Below, piece by piece: positions 12,888 through 25,000 of a DNA stretch of 64,000 bases (within the stretch, counting starts at the first letter, position 1; each line of letters starts with the position of its first letter). A program made the translations under genes and the position numbers. The stretch lies in contig JACZZP010000006.1 of the NCBI GenBank assembly GCA_015183035.1, positions 248,001-312,000 on the forward strand, read 5' to 3'. This stretch comes from Meloidogyne chitwoodi. Its lineage: Eukaryota > Nematoda > Chromadorea > Rhabditida > Meloidogynidae. The notes under the pieces are model-generated. The model made no database searches and was not told the DNA's origin. It worked only from the letters and a program-made list of their open reading frames with translations.

Positions 12888-14265
12888 TTTATTTTATTTT
12901 TTAATAAAATTTAACTAAATAAGAAGGGAAGAAATTAATTAATTATTTTAATTCATGAGAGAGGACATTTCACAGAAATGAACAATTCACCTAATTTTGA
13001 TTAAATTTGGAAAATATTAGAAAAATATTGGAAAAAATGGAAGTTTGTTAAAATAGAAACTTTCGAGTCTGATAATTGTATAAAATTATTTTTCAATAAT
13101 TTATTCAATTTTTTTGATATTTTTTTCTGTTAAAACTTTTATTCGGTGAAACGTCGTTCTGCGATTTATCCCCTTAAAATTCTTCTTCCTCTCAATAACT
13201 GTTAGGTAAAATGAATTTATTTTTTAGATAAGGCAATGTTTGTTTGATTTTTCTCACAATGTGACAGTAAAGGGAAAAGGTGTGTAAAAAGCAAAAATTG
13301 ATTGAAATTTGGGAGGAGTGGTCTAATGGACATTTTGTCCAAAAAATAAAAATTCTTTCGTTTGACCAAAAAAGTACACTTATTTTTAGGGTGTAAATTT
13401 TACAACAATTTTTATTTTTATTAGCATTATTTTTTATATTTTAATAGTTTTTTTTCCGTTTATTGTTAATAATAAATAGCAAAAAGTAATAAAAATTGTT
13501 TTGACCAATTGCTCATTTTTTCTATTACTTCAAAACAAATGTTCTTTTTTTGTCTAATTTTTTTTTCTTAATTTTATTAATGTAATAATTAGTTTTTTAT
13601 GATATTTGATATTTTTAAAAATTTAATTTTGAATAAAATTTTTATTTTTGACGGAAGTTGTCCCACTGTAAAGAGAGTTTATTACACTTTTGGCTTTATA
13701 ACTCATGAATGAATAAACTTTTAAAAAATAAAAAACATATTATTAAATAGAGAATTAAATTTGCTTTAAAATAAAGCTAAAATAATAATTTTAGCTCTCC
13801 AAACAAAAAGGTTATGACCAAAAAACCATCAAAAACCTGTGATTTTTGCACATTTTCGCACACAACTTTCTTTTAAAACTATTTAAATTTCTGATTTTTT
13901 TAAATTTTATAGTTCATTCAATCCTCTATCTAGTAACCTTTAAATGATCCAAATTGGTTTATCCATTCTTGAGTTATAATAAAAAGTTTAACCTCTAATT
14001 TTACCCCACATCACTTGACCTTTTTAAAAAAATATAAATTTTGGCGTTTTGTTTTTTTTTTAATTAATTCTCATTTTTAGTAAAAAATCTTTTTCAGTTC
14101 TTTTTTACATACTATTTTTTTTTAATTTTCCCAAACAATTTTATGGTTGACAGATTAAAGTAAAAGGCATCTCTTTTTTTCTTTTTTCCTTATTCAGGCT
14201 TATTTTCTTTCCTAAAAACAAAGTTTTCTTATTGACTGTTTTTACTAATCTTAGCATTTTCAAAT
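12888..14265. other. Intergenic region upstream of ACY1 and sem-5
   Basis: Shared 5' region of two divergent genes. It is AT-rich and contains the foldback element at 13696-13979 and a small GGACATTTTGTCC palindrome near 13328. A TTTACTAATCTTAG acceptor-like site ends at 14254, 11 bases before the sem-5 ATG, and is a candidate spliced-leader acceptor. No gene is seen. Confidence 0.6.
13696..13979. repeat. Foldback element with TTATAACTCA ends (copy 1)
   Basis: About 284 bases beginning TTATAACTCATGAATGAATA and ending with the near reverse complement TATCCATTCTTGAGTTATAA. Position 53 starts AGAGAATTAAATTTGCTT, which recurs at the same offset in a second copy of nearly equal length at 48542-48826. 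It has no coding capacity. Confidence 0.75.
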
Positions 14266-15730
<1,465 letters not shown>

Positions 15731-16803
15731 TGTCACCATCTCTTTTGTGTGTTTATGGTAATAAAATCAAAATACAAAAAGCAAAAAAATATTATATTTC
15801 TGTTTAATTATTCAGCCAATTTTTAGAGGATTACTACACATTATTATATATTCGATTTCTTTTAAAGCTTTTAAGTGATAAATTTCAAAATGTCAATTTT
15901 CTGAAATATCAAAAAATCAAATTAAAAAAAATTGACCAACTTTCTTCAATTTAGTTATTCTCACAATCTTTGTTAAAAATTATATATATATCTTGCCTTT
16001 TACTGTGTTTATTAATTTAAAGGCCCTTAACTTTTTTAAAAATTTCATTTTTAAAAAAGTTGTGGGCCCCAGACAATTAAAAAATAAATAAATATATTTA
16101 AATTAAAATTGTTTTTCTCCTCAACACAATTGACGCTTTCATATTTTCTTTTTTAAAAAAATGTATATTAAAAAAAAAAAATTTTTTTAATTGGCAATTT
16201 ATAAAAAAAATTTTATGTGTAAAAATAAATATATACATTACAAATTTGGATATTTTTAATGTTTAGATATTTTGATATTTAAAATAATTAAGAAAAAAAG
16301 GTGTGCTATACTTCTTGTTCTACCCTTTTTTTAGATAAATTTATTAAAAAATATATTCTCTAAAATTCTATTATCTTAAACGATCATCAAAAATATTAAA
16401 AAAAAATGCTATAATTTAAAATTAAAAAAATATTTTAGTTCGCACTCAATTTTTGGCACTGAACTGGGTGTGTGGGGAAGAACAAGAAAGTATACCAAAT
16501 TTAAATTTTTTTAGAAAAATTAAATATACATTACCTTAAATATAATATTTTTTGTTGGTTAAAATAATAAATATAGAGTTAGCTTAAAATAATTTTAAAA
16601 AATTAAATTATATTTGGGTCTAAAAAATTTCCAAAAATTTAAAAAAAATTTTTCTTTTAAGCTACTCTATATTTTTTTAAAATGACATTTTTATTTTTAA
16701 AAAAGGAATGCCAAATTTTAAATACATTAAATTAAAAATTCCAAACTTTTATTTTCCTTGTTTTTACAAATTTTGGTTTTTCTTTAATGTTCTCTTCACA
16801 AAA
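15731..16803. other. Convergent spacer between sem-5 and dct-1
   Basis: The 3' regions of two convergent genes. Very AT-rich with many A and T runs. No gene, RNA or ordered repeat could be supported. Confidence 0.6.
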
Positions 16804-18629
16804 TCACCAAAAATATTTATTTATCGTCTGTGCGAAGGGATCATCCATAGATGCTGATTGAGCATTTTCCATTCGACTGATACAGTAATAACTTAAAAAA
16901 TTAAAAAATATTTTTCAAAATGTCAAAAAACATACACAACAGCCCCAGTAATCAAATTCGAAACCACAATAGCCAAAAGAACATCCAAACGGCAAAACAT
17001 TGACCAATCAAATAATTTTTTGTTTGAAGTAACAACTCTTCGATGATATAACTTTCCCCCAGGTGATTTAAAAGTAAAGAAATCTGTCGTTTCTTCTGGT
17101 TCAGGGCTGTTTGGAGGTGTTGTGAGTGTTGAATTAAGTGCTGGGTTATTTTTTGTTCTAAAATTTTTAAAAAATTTTTTTGGGTATTGGGCATTTTGAA
17201 AAATATCAAAGGTCATTTTGAATCCTTGGAATAGTCGTTTGAGTACCTGGGCTTTTTATCTATTTCTACAGTAAAGAAAGTTATTGACTAAAATTGGTTG
17301 ACAAACTCAACACTCAAAGACCACAAAAAGGACAGTTTGCCCAAACCAAAAATGCACCCCAAAAAATTAAACCAAAAAAACGGAAAAATTTGCTTTGAGG
17401 GCCCAGACTCGAAATTGGACAATATATATGTCATTCGAAAGAGCTCGTCAAGCTGAGTCGAACGACACCAAAATTAGCCCGCGATCTCAATTATGGGGCG
17501 AGATACAGACCCCTGAAAATTGAAAAACTATAGGGGGGAGTAAGGTAATTTTGGGGGTGAAAATTCAAATATGAGTATGATAGCTCATTCAAAAGAGCTC
17601 TTCGAGACCTATCGAATGAGATCAAAATCGTCTTGATTGAACGATTATGAACAAAGTTATGAAGGATCGAAGTTTGCTGAAACACGCCAAACTTGGACCT
17701 ATTGGGAGTGTTTTATGACTTCTTCATTTGGGAGCCCATCTCTCGTTGGCTTTTTGGTACATGCGTTATTCTACGCCACAAATTACAACAAAATAATTAA
17801 TTCAGTGAAAATAATTTAAGTGCAGCCGCGGTAATCACTTTGAAGAGCTTACTCCCCCCTATGGTTTTTCGATTTTCGGGGGTCTGTATCTCGCCGCAGA
17901 ATTGAGACCGCGGGCTAATTTTGGTGTCGTTCGACTCAGCTTGACGAGCTCTTTCAAATGACATATATATTGTCCAATTTCGAGTCTGGGCCTTCAAAGC
18001 AAGTTTTACCAAAAAAACTTCTCTTACTTTTCATTCGCAGTTCCTCCTTCACTTCGAGTAGCCCAATCCCACAACCAATCAGTCGAAGATTTATTACCAC
18101 CAACATCAGGGCCAATCATTGCTTTAACTAATCTATATTTAACCTGTTCCAAAGAAGATTCAAATTCGACAGCTGGGCTTTGAATACTAACAGGAGAAAG
18201 ACGAGAATCTCGTTGGCTAATAATATAACCAGCAGAAGTTTCACCGATATTAACCGCCTCTATACTAGAAGAGAGGCTAGCACGGCTAGGGGCTAATTCT
18301 ACCCAAGAATCTAAATAAAATTAAAATCATTATATTCGACCGCAAAAAGTCAGGGGATAGATAATATGTAAGTAATTACATCCCAATAAATTTAAATAAT
18401 TTTTTAACAAATTAAAAAAACCTGGAACACTATCAATTTCATCAGGTCCTAAAGGCTTTTCTGCCATCATTGCTAAACCTGCAGCAGCCAAATTAGAACC
18501 ACTTCCTGTTTTTATAGAAGTTGAAGAAGTAGATGTACTTGTATTATTATTATTTCCTCCATTTGTTCCAGCACCAAACTTTTTAGTTGTATCAAACAAT
18601 TCTGGTTGACGATTAAAAAATGAAGACAT
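16804..18629 (-). CDS. dct-1: BNIP3/NIX-type mitophagy receptor (DCT-1)
   Basis: Outer mitochondrial membrane receptor that recruits the autophagy machinery. Minus-strand exons: a Ser/Thr/Asn-rich N-terminus ([21 protein letters not shown] at 18629), then [10 protein letters not shown] (the WVEL core matches the LC3-interacting motif of BNIP3), a linker, [15 protein letters not shown] (matches the SDWIWDWSSRPE signature of BNIP3), [18 protein letters not shown] (the BH3-like/FLFKHP region) and the single membrane anchor [20 protein letters not shown] tail of about 28 residues, [15 protein letters not shown] onward, ends at 16804. Family order is complete and length is about 265 aa. The C-terminal tail is longer than in the mammalian proteins, where only about ten residues follow the anchor. 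The roughly 860-base intron between NEK and TKNNP holds a large foldback element. Confidence 0.88.
17390..18002. repeat. 613-base foldback (MITE-like) element in a dct-1 intron
   Basis: Arms 17390-17544 and 17848-18002 are each 155 bases and inverted; I count 8 differences, about 95% identity. They start TTGCTTTGA and include GAGCTCGTCAAGCTGAGTCG and AGGGGGGAGTAAG. The 303-base centre has no transposase frame and includes GCAGCCGCGGTAATCACTT at about 17822-17840, which recurs in the partial copy at 20508-20655. G+C is clearly higher than in the surrounding DNA. Confidence 0.92.
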
Positions 18630-19872
18630 TTTTATATTAAAATTGTGTAAATTTGTTTAAAAAACTCTAAAAAATCTTTTAAAAATTAATAAAAGCATAA
18701 AAAAAACAATTAAGAAAAATAGACGTTTAAATTTAACCAAATTTATTTATTTTTGGCATAATGTTTAATTTAATTAATTTATTTTAGTGTCTAACAACTC
18801 TCTTATTTTTGCATTGTCTATAATTTAATTAATATAAATTAGGTTAAAAGTGTGACACTAATATAAAGGTTCTTAAGAAGGATTTTTGCTGAATAAAATA
18901 AGTAAAGTCATTTTTAAATTATTTGAGACATTGGACTTTTTTAAGTTAATTTGTTGAAAGAAATCAAAAGAAAATTTAAATAATAATAAAAGATAAAATT
19001 ACCCAAACAAAGTAATCAAAAATAAAATATTTTTTAAAGAATTGAATACCTTTTAGCCTTTTTTGTTGATTTTTATGTCACACATAGTCAGGAGGACACA
19101 ATAAATAAATAAAAAGAAATTTACCAAACAGAGAAAAAATATTTTATTTTTTTTGCTTCAATCGTTTTCTCCTCTGTTTTATAGTTTTTATTTCCCAATA
19201 AGAGAGAGAAGAGTGAAAGAGTCATGTGAATATATTAAAAACAAAAAAGAGAAAGAAAAAAGAGTATTAAAAATAAGTAAAAATGCTTTAAAGTTAGAGA
19301 AAATGTGTAGTATTATTTATTTGCTCTTTTAGCCTTTATAAACAATAAAATTACAAAATGCCAAAATTTAAAAATGGTCAAAAAGGCAAAAATGTACAAA
19401 ACGTCACAAGAGGTAAAAATAAATGTATTGGGCATTTTGTCAATTTTTTATTTTTAGAAAGGATATTTTTTGAGGGTTTATAATTAATTGATTATTTAAG
19501 AAAATAGACCAAAGAATAAATAAATAATAAAGGCTATACGAGAACCTTTAAAATTGAACAAATGTGTGTCTCGGAAAATTTTTTTTATTTTTAAATTAAA
19601 AAAAAGGCAAGCATATATTTGATGACAATTTTAAAAAATTTAAAAAAAAAGTAAATCATATGAGAATAAAATAATTTATAAAAAAATAAAGCTTAAAATG
19701 TCAACTTTCAAAATGTCAACTTTTCAAAATAACAATTTTAAAATTGAGAAAAATATTAGACAAAACCAAAAGTTCACAGAATATCAGAGTTCAAGACAAA
19801 AATATTAACATTTTGAAAGTTGACATTTCGAAATTGACAAGAAAATAAAAATTTTAATAAATTAATAAATAT
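18630..19872. other. Intergenic region upstream of dct-1
   Basis: 5' region of dct-1 and 3' region of the ATMIN-like gene. It includes an inverted pair, AAAATGTCAACTTTCAAAAT (about 19697) facing ATTTTGAAAGTTGACATTTC (about 19812), and a stretch ACAAAATGCCAAAATTTAAA (19355) related to 26767. No gene is seen. Confidence 0.55.
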
Positions 19873-21469
19873 TCATAAATTCCAAATAGAAGGTATTATT
19901 GTGTCTTCTGTCTGCGCACTTGTGCTTTGCATTTCCATTAAATTATTACAAGGTTCAAAAGAAGGATAGAAAGGAGGGGTTTGCGTCCAGCCATTATTAC
20001 GCAATAAACTAGTTAAAAATTTTTTAATTTTTTTTCGAGAATATATAATTTAAAATAAATTCAATTATCTCATAAATAAAAAATTTTTTGTCAGCAAAAA
20101 ATTTGCAGACAAAACTTGCGGACAGCGTCCTTATTAATTTTTAATTAAAAAAACCTTTCCCCTTCTCCAATATTATTATTATTATTTTCATTAATAAAAG
20201 AAGAAGATGAACAACAATAACAACAACCATAAAATGTTTGTGTAGATTCTTCCACTGTTTGTTGATAAAAATTATTATTATTATTTAAAATAAAATTATT
20301 ATTTTGATTATTTAAATATTGTTGTTGTTGTTGTTGATTATTTATTAAATTAATATTATTATTATTATTTTGTTGATAATTATTTAAAATTATTTCTTCT
20401 GATTGAATTTTTTGTTTTTGTTGAGTGTATTGTTGCATTAATTCTGTTTGTGTATAATTATGTTTTTCTGTTGTTATTTTTCTTAATTTAATAAAATTTA
20501 TTTCTATATGTCATTTTAAAGATCTCATTGAGCTGAGTCGAATGACACAAAAAACAACTTGCTATCTCAACCCTGAGTTGAGTTACAAGTCTTGGAAAAT
20601 CGAAAAAGCAAAGGGGGGACCAAGCTCTTATAGGTGATTACCGCGGCTGCTAAGACATTTTTTGCTTTTTTTGTATTTTCTTGTATTTTTTTAATTTTAA
20701 AATTTAATTAAAATTAATATAATTAAAATTAAACCTTTTTGGATGTATTTTACAAAATTTTCCAGCTAAAATAATTTTAGTAGGTACAAGCCAATTTTCA
20801 GTTTGTGAAGAAGCATTTTTCACATTAATAATATTTTTATCAATTTTATTTTTAAAATTATTTTTATCATTTATTTCTCCTCTAAGTTTAGGGCAAACCT
20901 TTTAAAATTAAAAAAAAATTAAAAAAAAAAAAATTTTGTAAAAAAAAAACCTTTTTTATATGATAACGTAAATCTCTTTCTAACGCAAATTTTGCCGTAC
21001 AAAAATTACATTTTAATTTTTTATCAAAATGAGTTTTTTGAAAATGTTGAATTAATAATTTTGTTGAAGAAAAATATTTATTATTATTTTTTAATTTTTT
21101 ATTACAAAATTCAAAAGGACAGAAAAAATGTAATTTTTTTAAATCTTCTTTTGTTGTTTGATTTATACCAAGAATAGAATTTATATCTGAAGATATTTTT
21201 AGTGAATGAGTTTTCTTTGTGTGAAATAGAGCAGATCCACGATTTTTAAATTTTTTGTTACACAAAGTACAACGAATTAATTGGTTAATGTCATTTTGTC
21301 TGAATTTTAAAAATACATAAAAATACAAAAAATAAACATACAAAATATTTTGTAGATCCTCATGCACGTTTTGTTCATTTATTGGTCTAATAGCATTAAT
21401 TAATTGTTCAATAGTCGGTCTAATCTCCACAAATTTAGTAGCATTTTCAGTAACATCAGAAATAGACAT
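19873..21469 (-). CDS. ATMIN: ATMIN/ASCIZ-like C2H2 zinc finger protein
   Basis: In animals ASCIZ is a nuclear zinc finger factor that drives expression of dynein light chain LC8 (DYNLL) and is itself bound by LC8 through many TQT motifs. Minus-strand reading: MSISDVTENATKF, then RCTLCNKKFKNRGSALFHTK (finger 1), LHFFCPFEFCNKKL with LIQHFQKTH (finger 2) and KLKCNFCTAKFALERDLRYH (finger 3). The spacing and the sequence KKLHFFCP followed by QHFxKxHxxKKxKC match vertebrate ATMIN. The rest is Asn/Gln-rich and carries NASSQTEN, NYTQTEL, EESTQTFY, GWTQTPP and STSAQTED, five LC8-type sites. Estimated length is 360 aa, much shorter than mammalian ASCIZ. A fourth finger was not found. A solo arm of the foldback family lies in an intron (20508-20655). 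Confidence 0.78.
20508..20655. repeat. Partial copy of the 17390 foldback family, ATMIN-like intron
   Basis: Shares GAGCTGAGTCGAATGACAC, AAAATCGAAAAAGCAAAGGG and the end TGATTACCGCGGCTGC with the element in dct-1 (the last is the reverse complement of 17822-17837). Only one arm is present, and it is more diverged. Confidence 0.8.
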
Positions 21470-22094
21470 TCACACATTTATTAAATAAATTTAAAAAATT
21501 AAAATAAAATAATTAAAAATATAATTAAATTAAAAATAAATAAAATATAAAAAATTAAATAAAAAAAAAAACTTTTATTTATTCATATAATTAAAATAAT
21601 ATTATATTATGCTAATATATCACAATTAAAAGCGTAAAGATTAAATTAAATTTAAACAAAATTGTTATAATTAATTTAAAATAAAATACAAAGCAAAATA
21701 AATAGTTAAAAGAAAGAGTAAAAGTATGAGCAATGAGAGGTATCGAACCTGCAACCTTTTTTAGCATAGTCGATAGCAGTCACCACTAGACTACTGACTC
21801 TATACTTTTATTTCCTCTTTTATATACATGTATTTATATAAATAAAGTTACTTGGCAAGGTTAAAATATTGTATAGGAGATTTTAAGAAAAAGTTAATAG
21901 GCAAGGTTAAAATATTATATAGGAGATTTTAAGAAAAAATAGGAATTAAGTAGTAAGGTAAAAATATATTATGGACAAATAAATGCAATAATTAATTAAT
22001 TATTTTTTAAGAGGAAAATGAGAGATTCTTAAAAAAGAAAAAATTTTAAAATGCGGGGCTAAGAAAAAAATAATTTTTTTCTCTTCTTTTTCAT
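21470..22094. other. Spacer with tRNA-like element and a tandem duplication
   Basis: 5' region of the ATMIN-like gene. It holds a tRNA-like element (21727-21800) and two adjacent copies (about 21853-21947) of a roughly 50-base unit containing GGCAAGGTTAAAATATT and TATAGGAGATTTTAAG. No gene is seen. Confidence 0.65.
21727..21800 (-). repeat. tRNA-like element, intergenic
   Basis: Minus strand GTCAGTAGTCTAGTGGTGAC holds a perfect A box (TAGTCTAGTGG). The B box GGTTCGATACC lies at normal distance. The 5' seven bases (GTCAGTA) do not pair with the 3' bases (CTCATTG), so it is probably a pseudogene, though it is the most tRNA-like of the set. Confidence 0.6.
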
Positions 22095-25000
22095 CTAAAT
22101 TTTATCGTAACAAACACACCAAGTTGCCATAAAATAATTTTTTTCAATAATACAATGGGGGGTATCCCCATATTTATTTATATGACTAATAGAAGATAAA
22201 TCTACATTTATTTTATTTCCATCATAAAAAAGGGTTACCTTGAGAGATTTTTTTTATTTTTTATAATTTATTTATTTTTTTTAATATCCTAATAAATTTA
22301 ATAAAAATTAGAAAAAATTTTTTTTTTTCACCCTTACTTCATATTTAGCATTGCCTGGAGTAGTAATAAACACAATTTGATATGTAGCAAATTTTGTTTT
22401 AACTTTACCATTTAATTTAGGCTTAAAGCCATCAAAATCAACAACTCCATCATATTTTAATAATTTTTCGTTTGGAACTAGTCTAAAAAAATTTTAAAAA
22501 ATTTCTAAAAAAATCAAACTTTTTTGCTCTCTCCACATTTTTTAAATTTAATTTTGCACACAATGAACGTTCCGATTCCGTATATTTATTTATTTTATTT
22601 ATCACAGAATTTGCTAAAGGCACAGCTTCGCTTATATCATTAACATTTAACCAATTAAGACAAGTACACCAATGAATTTCTATTCCTGCCTATAAAATTT
22701 TTTTCCAATTTTTAGAATCCCATTTATTCGCAAAAAAAAAAATTTTTGCGAATAAATGGGGTGTGGCCATTTATTCGCAAGTGTAAAATTCCAAAATTTA
22801 AGGGGGAGAACAATATCAAAAATATTTTTGCGGACAAAAATTGCGGACAACTTTTGTCCGCATAATTAAAAAAAATAACTTGATCACAAGTCCTTTCCAA
22901 TGGAAGTTGACGAAGAAAAGAGAGTGCTCGATTTATTGGAAAATTATTAATTTTATTTTCTTCTTTTTTTAAAACAAATTTATTAGAAAAATAATCTTCT
23001 GTAAGCTTTGGCCATCTTAAAAAAATAATAAAAAAATTTTTAAATTAAAAAAAAAACCTAATAATATCCATTAATGTTGAATGAAAATCAAAGGGAGTAA
23101 CAAGACGATCAAAAGAATTAATTTTTATATTTGCCCAAATTTGTTGGTTTAATTGCTCTGGAAAATGAACAGAGAAAAAGGGAAGTCTTTCTTCCAATTG
23201 ACCTTTCAAATTAAAAAATAAAATTTAAAAAAAATTAGAAAAATTTTTTGTTTGTCCGCAAAAAAAAATTTTTTGCGGACAAAATTTGCGGACAATCACA
23301 AAAAATAAAAACCTTGATGTGTTTCTCTCAAAGTAGCAAATCTTGCCCCATGATCTGCCATTACAATGACTAAAGAATCTTCAAAAATTTTCAAACTTTT
23401 AATTTTTTGTAAATGTAAAATTAAATCATCATCTATTTGTTGTACTCTATTTATATCATCGTGAGATAAATAAGAATGATGCATTAATGAAAATTTTGGA
23501 ATTTTTAATTTTGTATATTCTGACCAAAATGATTCTATATAACGAAACCAAACCTTTAAAAATTGAAAATAAATTTTTTAGGTACACACCCCATTTAATC
23601 GCAAGAAAAAATTAAACACCCCATATAGTCGCAAGAAAAATATTTTTATTTTAAAGTAATTTCTGAATGAAAATGCTTAAAATACCCAAATTGACTTAAA
23701 TAAGAAATTTTTTACTTGCGAATAAATGGGGTGTTTACCCAAACACCCAATTTAATCGCAAGAATTTTATTTTAATTTAAATAAATTTAAAAAATTAAAA
23801 TAAAATATAAAAATATTTCTTTTTGGGATCAAATGTCTCTCATCTAATAAAATTAAAAAAATATAGGTACTTGATGTTGTTTTTCAGCCCCAATACAAAA
23901 TCTTGATTTCTCTACATTTTCGGCATAATGAAAAAAAGTCATTGGATAATGATCTGTAGGAGTGTCACGAAAGCCTTTTAAACGATAAGTAAATGTTCCT
24001 TTTACAAAAATTATTGTTTTAATTAAAAAATTTAAAAAAAAAACCAAAATTATGTCCATCTTCCCCATACATTGTTGCATAACCAGCATCAGAAAAATTA
24101 CGCCAAACAAATGGGTAAACTTCATCAACATAACGAGCATTTGGATAACGCTTTCGAGTTAATGGCTAAAATAAAAATTTAATTATAAAAAAAAATTTGG
24201 AAGACACCCCATTTATTCGCAAACCAAAAAATTTTTTTGCGAATAAATGGGGTGTTTAAAAATAGATTAAAAGGTCTCATATAAAAATTATAAAAAAAAT
24301 TAATTAAAAAAAAAACCAATTCTTCCTCAGTTAGACCAGTCAAAATTGGAATAAAAGCTTGGGGAGTACCATCACCCACAATATTATAACCTAAAAATAA
24401 TTTAATTTTTTTTTAATTATTATAAAATTAGAAAAAAACCATTAAAAATAGCAAAATCATTTTCTTCCAAAAATTGGACTGTTTTGGGCAAATTTCGTCT
24501 AAAAGACATTTGAGAAAGTGAATCAAATGAAAGTATGTAAACATTTATTGGTTGTTTTTTATTTTTATTATTTTTATTCTTTTTTTGTTCTTCAAATTTC
24601 TTTTTTGGAACAACTACCATAAAAGGATTACTCCTTAAAATTTATTTTTTTTTCTTGCAACTTGTGCTGTTTAGGTAAACACCCCATTTATTCGCAAGAA
24701 AATATTTTGCCAAAAAAAATTTTCTTGCGAATAAATGGGGTGTGTACCTAAAAATCACAAGTTGCAATTTTTATGAAATTAAAAATTTTTTAATTTTGGA
24801 CCAAATGTCATTAGTGACGAAATGTCATGTGTGACGAAATGTCCATATTTTTAATTTTATTTTTTTTATTTTTAAAGTAAAATTTAAGTAATAATTTAAA
24901 CTAAAAATCACTAAAAAATTTAATAAATAATAAATAAAATAAATAATAATAAATAAACCATTGTTTACTTCCAGCCATACAACTTATTTTAAAAAAATCT

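Noticed and set aside
17637..17819. 60-codon frame in the centre of the dct-1 foldback element
   Set aside because: No transposase motif and no similarity to a known protein; its start and stop fall in non-coding centre sequence.
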